DNA of 64,000 bases from Zarea fungicola (lineage: Eukaryota > Ascomycota > Sordariomycetes > Hypocreales > Cordycipitaceae): the NCBI GenBank assembly GCA_900169235.1, contig FWCC01000099.1, positions 41,318-105,317 on the forward strand, written 5' to 3'. Below, piece after piece: positions 33,801-43,499 of the stretch. Made by a program: the position numbers and the translations under genes. Under the pieces are notes generated by a model. It did not search any database. It had not been told where the DNA came from and worked only from the letters and a program-made list of their open reading frames with translations. Positions within the stretch are counted from its first letter, which is position 1. Each line of letters starts with the position of its first letter.

Positions 33801-36544
33801 GCTTGGCCCATTGGGCGCATGGAGTAGTGCCCATGTATAATAGCTACTTGAACGCCTGGAGATTGGGATTTCAAGACTTGGTTGTAAATCTTGCTCCCGT
33901 GGCTGGCCAGCCCGAGGATGAGGACTCATTACTTGATGCACTCCCAAGAAATGAGTACGGAGATATCGTTGACGCCAACGGCGAACGGGTGGCCGTCGCC
34001 TATTTGATGAAGCGGCCCTTGGTCCGGGTTAAACACATGACAAAGCTTATCAAGTGCATTGATAGCATTGTCGCCAACGCAGATACAAGCCAACTATTGC
34101 GTGACTTTGAGAATCTACAAGAAAAGTCGCGAAGCCGCCATCGCGAGGAAACTGCCCGAATCGAGGATGAGGATGCCATCAACACCGACGTCTCCAGATG
34201 CCGCAATCTCCGAACTATGGACTCAATTTCTCCTCCTGTAATCAATACTAATCTGCAAGTCAATGCCAAAGACACCTTCTCGTTATCCTTTCTTCATTCC
34301 AACGGTCAACGTTTGGAGTGTCAGATCGAACTCGTTTACCGCGATGACCCCCTTCATCCCGATCAGCCGGGCGATTTACTTATTCGCGATCCTGGTGATC
34401 TCAAGCAAGGCAAGAAGCCCTATCTGTTATTTCCTCCGGTCTCAACTCAACTCTGCTCCGCCAGGACTGGTGAGGGCAACTTTGATATGGTTATTATGAT
34501 TCGAGGCACGCACAAGAACCGAACTTGGCATGAGCTACTGCCTGTGACGGCCGATGATGAAGATCAAATTTTGGACTGGCTTGACCTCCTCCCTTTGAAT
34601 CCAGTACCTCCGCGTCAACCAGAGCCGAGTCTTGTTGGTGATGATGAGTTGCAGACTGCTCAAGATGTTCCGGTAGGAGTGGCTCGGCCGACGACTCCCC
34701 GGAAGACTGGACCTCCTCGAGCTGCTGCCGGGGCAGTTCGACCACAGTCACCACTTATAAAATCGCCCAGAAGTCCTACTACACCGACAAGGCTGGCAGA
34801 GGAAGTTACAATCAAGCCTCCCGCTTCCGACACCGACACCGACCAGGAGAAGCCATCCTCGTTGCCTACCTATAATATCCTCAACTGGGATGAGGACACA
34901 TACCAAGAGGAGGATAGCCTGCTTCCGCAGCCGCTCAATATCAAAAAGTCCCCCCCACCTCAGACAGGACGGGAGGATGGAGCTCCTCCACCACCTGCTC
35001 ATCGAAGCTTTCCATCAGCTCCTGAGCAGATGCATGATCCTAGTATGTTAGCACCACCAGAACTGAGTGGTGGAGATCGCATTAAACGCCGTCGTTCTTC
35101 TCCACTGAAGCACGAGTATTTGCCTTCGGATGCCTCTGGATCAAGCAGTCCCAGTCCAGAACAGAGTGACGAAGACTCTTCTGACGATGACCTCGATAGT
35201 CTGGACATCCCAGAGACTGAGCTCGGTGTGAGTATCACCAAAGAACTTCCTCAATCTGCACTTATACCACCGAATATTGAGAGTGTGCTCTCTCAGTCTG
35301 ACTGCTCTGTTACGCCATCAAATTCAGCTTCTCAGGCCGGAGGTCTTTACGCTCCTAGGCCAGCCACTCGGGATGGCAACAACACGAACCGCTTCATGGC
35401 TTCCCTATCTCGATGGTCCGATCGAGGAGTTTGGAAGGACCTTACACAGCAGCCTTGCGCGGTCGTGGTTTCAGCAGGTCTAGTCGAAGCCTACGCTTTC
35501 CGCCCTGGCACCGGACACAGTTCTATAAAGCTGGACGAGCAGCCACTGATTGCTCTAGACCTCACCCCACTCGTGCTCATCCGACAAAGCACTGCTCTGG
35601 ACTTGGAAGTCAGATCATCTGTCCAGATGCATTCACGTCTCTATGAGACATACAACGGCGGCAACTTCCGCTTCAGATGCCACAGTGCTCCGGAATGCTT
35701 TGCCTTGTACATGGCAGTCCACCAAGCACGGCTCAGCAATCAAAAATTTATCCAACTGGAGAATGAGGCGCGTTTCAAAGGCTTTGGTGAGCAACAGGAT
35801 GCTGGGTCAGACGACCGTGCTGGACGGCGCCGTAGCTGGTTTGGCCGTAAAAACAGCTATCGCAGCTCACCAAGAGGGCCACCACGCTCCCAAGAAGGAG
35901 AAAGTACTACTCATTCGTCAACTCCCTCTGCTTCCAGCTTTCTCAAGCGCCTCACTCAATCAGGAAGCATGGCATTCAACCTGGAGCACTCATCTCTTCA
36001 GAGGCAGAGCCGAGGAGGCAGCGGCCAGAACAGCCTCTACACATCTGGTTCATCTTCGGCAAGCGGCGCCTCACCCCGCTCGCCCTCCGTCAGCACTGGT
36101 AACGCAGCAGGCCAGGGCGCTCCCATGGACGCGGAAAATATTCGAGTCCGACTTCATTTACTTATTTCCTCCACGAAGTGGGAGGATTGCGGTAACTGTA
36201 TCCTCAAAATTAGCAGACCGCCCCCCGGGTGGCACCAAGCCCTCCTTGCCGACCACGGATTGGAGAAGCGGATTACAGTCTTGTCAGTGTCAAAGAAGGA
36301 TGATGAAGAACCCAAAGTGCTACTGGATGCGGTTCTAGGAAGCGGCTGCTTCTCCGCTATGGGCAGTCGCGGTATCGTCTGCGGCATCTGGGAAGAAGTC
36401 AAGGGAGCCGACGGAGTTATCGGCATGGTGCCAGACAAGGGTTCTCCCGGCGGCAAGATTAAAAAATGGTGCTTCCAGCTGGGTACTGCTGCGGAGGCTA
36501 ACTGGGTGCTCCGAATGGTTCACCAAGAGGTTTTGCGCGCATAA
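30884..36544 (+). CDS. Giant disordered protein with DH/PH-like (RhoGEF-like) core
   Basis: An intronless 1886-residue frame. Residues 1-880 are low complexity: Ser/Lys/Pro-rich, with RRRSKS motifs near 345 and 380 and many SP sites. About 890-1090 is helical and resembles a Dbl-homology domain: YNRELKTLVDGVIPVLL at the start, a WAHGVVPMYNSYLNAW segment in the middle and YLMKRPLVRVKHMTKLIK near the end, which matches the conserved last DH helix. It is followed by a beta-rich PH-like stretch (about 1110-1240). Two more beta-rich modules occur at about 1500-1620 (WSDRGVWKDL ... FRCHSAPECFALYMAV) and 1745-1885 (KWCFQLGTAAEANWVLRMV), also PH-like by eye. A polar acidic linker lies between. The layout suggests a cortical scaffold or a guanine-nucleotide exchange factor for a Rho GTPase. 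The domain assignment is inference. Such proteins are often mislabelled as splicing coactivators because of the SR-rich part. Confidence 0.6.
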   Translation: MSSESSPSEIEQPPPITPRKPRNHLVPETPPAKITSSPINAPYSAPAAARGGRRNDPKKHEPTLLSDFFQGKQSAARVAADRKRRQSIDTVKAELRAGMRQEMRQNSVRKLQQPGGVRDRVQAWQRKHGSAMTVGNPNYAATEPDDVAFDGEDLQSVTEADRMRIKLRLRSNPPAPKFVPKASSKQSDIADSSVQDNATEDGASSLSPPKKRVVSDSNWMRQKEKQTPNRKVSPSSSKEPAGEKPKPFVLHPTPNPPVSSKIKAWASKIETPDEYESGSQVGSAASRSGRSKSKYNKSYLDDGVHVTASNDSTVIRDDGIRVRPTTTGSEVSFPGQTYRPPQRRRSKSITGSGSAQSTLSITASDVSAPSSEGAKKPVRRRSKSMSADKNDAHPGTPTRAKSKRPVEAKNAATRSYLSATTAETDSSSHLDDEMSNLSSSMQLESDLDSRLTAKTLADIPGDIPFGHSAFSELDLSGGGVGKYRPKKLNVDRKSSFKGMPQVFKKVMEEGKKIMKDMNEPPRPQAPNKPPSIEKWLSTTVDPFVEGPKEAPPAAIKKQPSKSDSMANKKAATAKEVSSPSKHQQATEVSTVKSAKRGIEGMTDETETISVPLRRRAQTMGAQKRTTKKDVPSEQSSDLSTEITDSTATETNTKHATKEAAKEVIKEPVKESSPKAASSTELKRTRAKRAMSSPLKSNKNDFLGMFKNAFSGESAAFSGPSKGHKVEEPRRHELHDQEFSDYTYTTESTLSSRDTESQLTDSTASGFPLHPYKMAGPRLPPPTKGCHELSTIMSDDGSSGVSSELTATDASSRVTQSTLTESSILSESSITSRSRQPSLKKHQSLSKRRITSHSDLMSVLSLPDHAAVPQGMKNRSRPSLRRKQGVPAGFSEEELMAEFEQDENLYNRELKTLVDGVIPVLLSDVVNNSDATRLFSSGGGSQADAVSKAVVGMGVALEKLKNAHKKAPLHDIRRLAHWAHGVVPMYNSYLNAWRLGFQDLVVNLAPVAGQPEDEDSLLDALPRNEYGDIVDANGERVAVAYLMKRPLVRVKHMTKLIKCIDSIVANADTSQLLRDFENLQEKSRSRHREETARIEDEDAINTDVSRCRNLRTMDSISPPVINTNLQVNAKDTFSLSFLHSNGQRLECQIELVYRDDPLHPDQPGDLLIRDPGDLKQGKKPYLLFPPVSTQLCSARTGEGNFDMVIMIRGTHKNRTWHELLPVTADDEDQILDWLDLLPLNPVPPRQPEPSLVGDDELQTAQDVPVGVARPTTPRKTGPPRAAAGAVRPQSPLIKSPRSPTTPTRLAEEVTIKPPASDTDTDQEKPSSLPTYNILNWDEDTYQEEDSLLPQPLNIKKSPPPQTGREDGAPPPPAHRSFPSAPEQMHDPSMLAPPELSGGDRIKRRRSSPLKHEYLPSDASGSSSPSPEQSDEDSSDDDLDSLDIPETELGVSITKELPQSALIPPNIESVLSQSDCSVTPSNSASQAGGLYAPRPATRDGNNTNRFMASLSRWSDRGVWKDLTQQPCAVVVSAGLVEAYAFRPGTGHSSIKLDEQPLIALDLTPLVLIRQSTALDLEVRSSVQMHSRLYETYNGGNFRFRCHSAPECFALYMAVHQARLSNQKFIQLENEARFKGFGEQQDAGSDDRAGRRRSWFGRKNSYRSSPRGPPRSQEGESTTHSSTPSASSFLKRLTQSGSMAFNLEHSSLQRQSRGGSGQNSLYTSGSSSASGASPRSPSVSTGNAAGQGAPMDAENIRVRLHLLISSTKWEDCGNCILKISRPPPGWHQALLADHGLEKRITVLSVSKKDDEEPKVLLDAVLGSGCFSAMGSRGIVCGIWEEVKGADGVIGMVPDKGSPGGKIKKWCFQLGTAAEANWVLRMVHQEVLRA

Positions 36545-37376
36545 TGCGATGATTGGCGCGCGTTGAAACGTTTTTTTTTTTCTTTGTAATTCATCTTTTG
36601 TCCACCTTTGGTACTCTTTTGTTTTTATGGCACCTTCGATATCCCCTCGCATAATTCCTTTTTTTTCCCCAGCGGCTTGACGCATTTGCCAGCATCACTA
36701 CTGCCAAAAACCATTGCTGTCTTTGTTTCGTTTTTTCTATAAACTGGAAGTGCTTCAGTTTTGTATCGACTTGTATATATTTTAGGAAGACATTTAGACG
36801 ATTTGGCGTCTTGGGCTTAGCGTGCATAGATGGATTACCACTCGTTGTATATAGCTTAGAAATAGGTGTGGATTCGTACTATATAGAGGATTGGTATGTG
36901 ATTTACTGGTTTGGGCCGTTAATAGAGTATGTTGACATACCAGATCCTGGCCTTGCTGGTTGGTGGCTTTGCAGGTGCTGGTAGCTGCCCTATATCGGGG
37001 TACCTCTAAGTGCTCTACGCATATTCACTTGTTTTAGTTTAACTAGAGCTTAATTTCCGTAGGGAAATGAGATTTCAAATTATCCCTTTGATTCGGTAGA
37101 GATATGATAGCGTGCCCGGGTCTCTCGATCGCCCTCCCATGTGTTGGTCAGTTGCTGCTGTCGCGGGGAGGTCCCCGCCCCCACCAAAGTTTTGCCCTCC
37201 TCCAACGTCATTCATGGAGCCAACAGCTTCCCACTTCAACATCCACCTGTTCTCCATCTGCTTCACTCTTCCTTTCCATTGTCAAACAGTCTCAATTGAA
37301 CCAATCTCCCTTCTTTTGAATTGGCGTCATTATCCTTTCCCCTGCTCAAAAATATAGATATATAAAATAGAACATC
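36545..37376. other. Intergenic between large gene and cutC-like gene
   Basis: The first part is T-rich and is probably the 3' UTR of the large gene. The part at about 37180-37376 is C/T-rich, with an A/T-rich run just before the next ATG. No gene is supported. Confidence 0.5.
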
Positions 37377-38144
37377 ATGGCTCCGCTTCCCCTCGAACTC
37401 GCCGTCTTCTCCCCGGACGACGCCCTCCGCGCTCAGTCCCTCGGCGCCTCGCGCATCGAGTTCAATGCGCCAGGCAGCTACCCCGCCGGCGGCCTCACGC
37501 CCCCCGTCGCCTCCCTTGTCGCCCTCTCACCTCAGCTGCGCATCCCCCTGCGCGTCATGGTTCGCCCGCGCGGGCCACCGCCTAACGCTGCCTCGCCCGA
37601 CTTCCTGTACACGCCCGCCGAGCTGGCGCTCATGCGAGCAGCGATTTCTGACATCAAGGCCTCAGGCGCGCTCAAGGTTACCCGCGGCGACGGCTTCGTC
37701 TTTGGCATCCTCCACCAAGAGGCCGACGGCAAGCTCGCCATTGATGAGGACGCGTGTAGGGAGCTCGTCGAGCTCGCGCGCCCAGTTCCGTGCGTGTTTC
37801 ACCGCGCATTTGACACGGTTGCGAGCTCGACGCTGGAGGAGTGCGATGCGGGGCTGGACATGCTGGTCGGGTGCGGCTTTGTGGCTCTTTTGACGGCGGG
37901 AGGCAGCGTGGGCAAGTACCTGGATAACCTGCCGCGTCTGGAGCGGATATGCGCGCACGCGGCCGGCCGCATACAGATCGTGGCGGGTGGTGGTGTGCGG
38001 CATCACAATATCGCGGGTCCGGCAGTGGGATTCGCGACACACGGCGAGGAAAATGTCTGGGTGCATTCAGCGGCGCTCGACGAGGATGCCTCGGGGCTGG
38101 ATGAGGATGAGGTCCGTAATCTACTACAAGAGCTACGTAAATGA
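37377..38144 (+). CDS. cutC: CutC-family copper homeostasis protein
   Basis: A single-exon 255-residue protein of the CutC family, which adopts a TIM barrel. Family landmarks are visible in order: ELAVFSPDDALRAQSLGASRIEF at the N-terminus, PAGGLTPP, LRVMVRPRG, GFVFGILHQEADGKLAID, PCVFHRAFDTV, FVALLTAGG and the late glycine-rich strand IQIVAGGGVRHHNI. The length is close to the usual 240-280. The name comes from a bacterial copper-tolerance locus. The molecular activity in fungi is not established and a direct copper role is uncertain. There is no signal peptide, so it is probably cytosolic. The GC-rich codon usage is marked, which opens long shadow frames on both strands. It is convergent with the alkaline phosphatase gene, 403 bp away. 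Confidence 0.93.
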   Translation: MAPLPLELAVFSPDDALRAQSLGASRIEFNAPGSYPAGGLTPPVASLVALSPQLRIPLRVMVRPRGPPPNAASPDFLYTPAELALMRAAISDIKASGALKVTRGDGFVFGILHQEADGKLAIDEDACRELVELARPVPCVFHRAFDTVASSTLEECDAGLDMLVGCGFVALLTAGGSVGKYLDNLPRLERICAHAAGRIQIVAGGGVRHHNIAGPAVGFATHGEENVWVHSAALDEDASGLDEDEVRNLLQELRK

Positions 38145-38547
38145 GCATCCCCGTGCAAAGTACTAAGGAAAAGCTTCGACTGTCAAGCATTGCATAACTT
38201 GATCAAACTCATAAAACAGAGACAGATACGGCCAATTGCAGAATAATTACATTCAATCGTAGGTAGGCACATGAATATATTAATTTCATCTTCACTTTTG
38301 TAGCTCGTGTGGCTCATCCCCAACTCCTCAACCCCTATTTATACATAAAAGTATTGCACTCATTGAATATGTACATGTTTGCAAGTCAGACAAGACCGCA
38401 GAAACTCAAAAACCCGACATCAACAAGTCTAATCATCGCGGTTGCTTACTGCTAGCTTGTGACAAAATACATGACCAGCTGAGAGGATGGTCACGATACC
38501 TGTGCCGTGAAAGCCATTGCTTCTATGATTGTAAGCTTTTGCAAAGC
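38145..38547. other. Convergent 3' spacer
   Basis: A/T-rich DNA between the stop codons of the cutC-like gene and the alkaline phosphatase gene, suitable for two facing 3' UTRs. No gene seen. Confidence 0.5.
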
Positions 38548-40837
38548 TTACAGCATCAACACAACAGCTCCGAGGGCCAGAAGAGGGGCGGCCGTGGCCA
38601 TCTTGGAGGCGCCAGCCTTTGCGGGAATGGTGGTAGCGCCGCCATTGGGGCGAGTGGTGGCAGTACCGTTACCGCCGGTAGTACCGTTACTGCTACCAGT
38701 TGTAGCGGGCTTGGGAGGCTTGCCAGGCTCGTTGCGAGCAAGACCCAGGCAGCTGGCAATCTTGTAGAAGATGTCGACGTTGCCATAGGTGCCGCCAAAA
38801 GTCTCCTGGCAAGGACCCCAAGCATAGACAGGAACATCAGTCAGAGAGTGAACGCCGACAGCCTCGTCAGTGCCAATGGTGCCGTTGACGACAAAGCCAT
38901 TGACCGAATCGTCAGGGGTAACGTAGTACTCCTCGCCAATCTTCTTGGCAGGAACACGGGAGCCCTTCTTTGGGACGATGTAGTCCTCACGAACATCAGG
39001 GTGGGCAGCAACACCACCAGCAATGGCGTAGCGAGGCTCCCAGTTGGTTGGAAAGTTGGCGCCGGTGCCATAGCTCACGCCGTCGGCCTTGCTGTGATAT
39101 TGCGACAGACCAGACTTCTCGTAGGTACCAATGGAACGGCGCTTGCCGCGGTCATCTTTGTGCTCAGTCAGGTACTTGGTGTCAGCAGAGCCATAGACAT
39201 CGAAGCCATGGCCATGATCGGCGGAAACGAGGACAAGAGTCTCATTGCGAATACCAAGCTCCTCAAGCTTCTTGATTGTGGCGCGGATAGTGTCATCCAT
39301 CTCCAGAAGTTCGGCCAGGGCACGGTCATAGTCAAGTTGATGCATCTGCTTATCAATGGAGGCACCCTCAGACATGAGGAAGAAACCCTTGTCCTTGCCA
39401 CGCTTTGCAAGAATTTCGACAGCCTTAAGAGTCATGTCCTTGAGACCGGGAATGTCAGTGGCCGAACGGTTGCCACCAGCAGGGTCATTCTTGAGTGTCT
39501 TGATGTTGTCAGGGTAAACATTGCGATCGAGCCACACAGGAAGGTTGCTCTGGCAGAAGACACCGAGGGCAGGCTTGCTGGTGTCAACGGCGTTGAGGGC
39601 AGTCTTGTTCAAGCTGACAGTGTAACCCTTGTTGGCAAACTCACGGTAGTAGTCCTTGCCCTTGTAAGATCCCTTGCCAGCGTAGAACTGCTCAGCACCG
39701 CCACCGAAGAACACATCGGGGCCTCTCTGCTCAGTCCAGGTCCAGTTGGTGACACCGTTCAAGGCCTGGTCAATTAGGGCGCCGTACTCAGCACGACGAC
39801 GGCTGTGGCCGGACAGGGCAATGGGGGTGGCATCGGCAAGGAAGGCTGTGGAAACAGCACCCCAGGCACCATCCTAGTCGATATTAGTATTAACCCACGC
39901 GGAATGTAACATGGGCGGCTTACCCAAACACGGCGGAAGATCTCGACAATGGTCTCAACCTTCGGGTCATCGAAAGCATCAGGGGAAGAATCAGCGTGGA
40001 CACTTGATGCTGTTAGTTAACTTGAATGCAGTCGCAAAAATTAGAGCTACATACCCAAGGGCGTTGACGGTACTCTTGTGGCCGCTGTAGAGGGCAGAAG
40101 CAGAGTTGGCAGAGTCGGTGATGTAAGAGTCGAGGGAGTGGGTCATCTGGTGCCCAAGAACAGGGAACTCGTCCATCTTCAAAACCGACTGGTACTTGCC
40201 GTTGATGCTTTTGTGTCCCAGCAGACGGGCAGCAGTGATCTAATTGCCCTTGTTAGACATGCACGATTGAGAATCGTTGCCGACTTACCATGTTGGTGGT
40301 CATGCCATCACCAATGAAGAAGATGACATTCTTGGCCTTGCGCTCTTTGGCGATGTCGCGAACAACCCAATTGGCGGTGGTCTTGCTGCCATTGTAGTAG
40401 TCGAGGGTGACGGTGTACTTGCCGGGCTCGTAGAGGGCAATGCTGCGGTATGCTTTGGCAGCGACATTAACGACGGAGGGTTTCTTGGCATCCTCAGCGA
40501 AGAGATCCTCAAACCAGCTAAACGTCCACTTCTCGAGCTGAGGCTCGGCGAGCTTGAAGGCTTTGGCAAATTCCTGGGGCTGCTGGCCCTCTTTGGCGAT
40601 GGTGACCTTGAACTTCTCGTCGGGTTTGCCACCGTGGGCAGCCTCGGAGCCGTTGACGGGCGCGTGGACCTCGACACGCAGATCAAAGAGCTGGCCAGGG
40701 AGGAAGTCGGACTGGTCGGGAGGCAGGACACAGCCGAGATCCGGGCAACCACCAAGACGTTGGAAGGTCTGGGCAGAAACCTGAGCGATGGCAGCGGCCG
40801 CGACTAGGGCGGCCGCCGAATTGAACTTGACGAGCAT
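38548..40837 (-). CDS. Secreted, probably GPI-anchored alkaline phosphatase
   Basis: Four exons on the minus strand: 40837-40289, 40239-40055, 40002-39924 and 39873-38548, 712 residues. The introns are 49, 52 and 50 bp with GTAAGT, GTATGT and GTAAGC donors; the second has a TAACTAAC branch. Using the CAAG acceptor at 40003 is required, since the nearby ACAG would cause a stop. Signal peptide at residues 1-22 (MLVKFNSAAALVAAAAIAQVSA). Metal-ligand D177 in FFIGDGM and nucleophile S226 in ITDSANSASA match the alkaline phosphatase signature, and the ADHGHG motif lies later. The C-terminus is a Gly/Thr/Asn-rich linker followed by a hydrophobic tail (APLLALGAVVLML), as in GPI-anchored proteins. It hydrolyses phosphomonoesters outside the cell for phosphate supply. 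The upstream ATG-like position at 40867 is not supported by the signal peptide. Confidence 0.93.
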
Positions 40838-43499
40838 GGTAGAAGCTGGCGGGTAGAAAGCTCTCAATTAACGATGTTGAGAAAGGCTATCTCCTTTAGT
40901 ACAGGCTAGAAAGACGGCAGCACAGCTTGGAGAGGAAAAGGCCACCATGTCGGAGGGAAGAGGGGTGGCCCTGACTTATAAGCATGGCACAGCAGCTGCA
41001 CAGGCGTGGGACGACGATATGGAGAATTTCCACATGGCATTGAGCCGCTGTTGCGCGAAGCTAACAAAAGCCCTGCGAGCTTAATCGAGCTAGCTACAAG
41101 TAGAGCTCTTGACTGCTCGGTGTAGAAAGGATCAGCACGTTGACAGTAGGCTGGTCCAGGCAGATGTTGGAAGCAGCTTGGCTAGCGGGTTTTCGTAGAC
41201 AGAACATGCTGCTGCGATAGGCCGGGTCGTGTGGAGAGCGATTCCATTGTCGCAATTCTCTTCTTCGCTATGCCCTTTCGTCATGAACGAGGCTATGTGT
41301 GTGTAGCCATGCAAGGGTATGCATTGACAACGCGCTGGTTGCCAGCCCTTTCACATCGAGGACGGCCAGCACGTGTGTGCGCCACAGTACAAGGCGGGCT
41401 TTTCTTTTTCTTTTAGTGCGGCTCGCTGTCTGGGGGATGAGTGGCTATGATAAGCATGGATCCATGGTCGAGAAGAATCAGTCAGGTACTCAATAATAGA
41501 TATTGGAACTTTGTTGCGGCTGGCTGCGTTGTGAGGGAGGGTCCGCAGCAAGTGCGTCCCACTGGCTGACCGGGGTGGAACGGGTCAACGGGTGGGGTTA
41601 ACCTGGAGGCAATGATGGCAATTGGAGAGAAGGAAGCAATTAAATAGCGGCGCATCGGGCATTTCAGAACCCGGCCAGGACTGGAAAGAAATTGCAGGGT
41701 CAGATTACAGGGCTTGCTAGTACACCGTTTGGGTATAAGGTTATCCCGTAGCTTCCTTCTACGCTTGTCTTGGCGGCCCCCACAGTGAGCCTTGGCACCT
41801 CACTTAAGCGATGTATCCCCGCCGCCTCGTGCACCCGAGCAGCGACATCATTGGTACAGCCGGCGATGACTTTTGTAAGTTGAGCGACAAAGTGCAGCCT
41901 TCCAACTGCTCGGAGTGCTCCATACATGAAGGGCTATGTTGCAGGGATAATTGGCCATATGTGGGATCATCAGGCGAACAAACATCAGCGATACAAAGAC
42001 GACCCCCCCTTTGACAATGGATGCCGGCCTCTGCTTCGAAGCGAGGCAACTCAAAGACCAGCGGTTTTTTTTTTAATACTAGGTATAGGAAAATCACTTG
42101 AGCCTCGTTCATCGCCCAGTTCATATGGCCACGCCAGTCTTTAAATGCGTCCATATTTACGAAGCGATGGGCCAGGTTTTGCGAAGTCTCTCGAGTTGAC
42201 ATAGGGATCCAATATTGCTGCTGTGGCTGCATCAATTCAGATATCTGCTTTCATAATTCTGCGCCACCAGCCTTTATGGCAACAATGTACAGCGCTTTGC
42301 ATCCACGACCATTTCGGTGACCGAATAGATATACCCCCCCTGCAAGTATTGAATATCCGATGGCTGGTACATGTGGGAAGGCGGGTCTGCGTGCCCGACT
42401 GCGTTGGTTGAACAAACTTCCAAATACAGCAATGGCGCGGAGAAACTTCATTTCCATGCTAAAGCGAGAGAAAAAATGGCATCATGAGCACTCTACGGAG
42501 TATAGAGTGTTGCATTCCGGCCCGGCAGTGCCGGGGTATTCTGATTTACTTGCGGAGCCGGGCTTGCAAGGGTCAAGTAACCAACGGTTAATACAAGCCA
42601 ATGCAACAAAACGTGAATTTGCTGGCTGCAAAGGGTGGAAGAAGGTTTCCCAATCGGGATAAACTAGATCGCGACTGGGCCAAGTTCCTCATCGGTCTAG
42701 ACTGTGAGGCAATGAGCCTTGTCAGCAGGTGGCTCGTATGGTACATCAGTACGCAGTACCCACGTGTTCCCAGCATGACATACAATGGATCTAGGATCCC
42801 AGAAACTGGTAAACTATTGAATGAAGGTTTTCCAAGACGCTTGGCTAAATTGGCGACGACTCACGTTTCTAAAGCTGAATGTGGTCCGCCCTGTTATTAA
42901 CCGATGATTCAAGTTATGTTTTTTGTAAGGCGCGATACGCAGTACACGGAGCATGTTCAGTAGTATGTGTATTTGCTATTCGAGTCAGAATGCATAGTTT
43001 AGCACCTTTCAACGATGAACTTTTTTTTCTTACTATTCTAATTGGCAATATTAAAGTTTATGTGACATCCAACGTCGCTCTCAAAACCATAATTGTCATG
43101 ATTTTTATTGTATTGTTACTGCGTGCTTACCAGCCAGCGCTATTATGCACTGGCCTTCTTAAGCTGTTAACTTACCAGCAGGGATGCTATTTGTGAAAAC
43201 CACCTCTCCCCGCAACCAATTCCGCTTCAATAGACCCATCTCCAGAAAAAGAGATCACCTTGTTTTAACATTTAGTTCTGCATGTATTTTCAACTCTTGA
43301 AAAAGATTCTAGCGACCTATAACCGATAGCCATCCACACACGTGATAGCCTGCCTGTCAGGTACCATCCAGCAGCCTGCCCCACAAAGCCCGCTTCCCGA
43401 TTGGCCAGAGGCTCCGGGGCGAAAAAAAATCATAGACTGACTGAGTTCCGAGAATCCTGGTCCACTGCAGGCAAGAAGAGTCCCAAGCCCTCATAAATA
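40838..43499. other. Intergenic, 2.7 kb divergent spacer
   Basis: Lies between the starts of the alkaline phosphatase gene (minus) and the queuine enzyme gene (plus). On the phosphatase side there is a TATAAG-like box (about 40976-40981, minus strand), CACGTT at 41136-41141 and CACGTG at 41370-41375, which are possible Pho4/NUC-1-type sites. A stretch at about 42900-43300 is A/T-rich. No gene is supported; the open frames are short and overlapping. Confidence 0.5.

Noticed and set aside
38539..39777. A 412-codon plus-strand open frame opposite the alkaline phosphatase
   Set aside because: It mirrors the last exon of the phosphatase and results from its strong third-position codon bias. The phosphatase strand has catalytic motifs; this strand has none.
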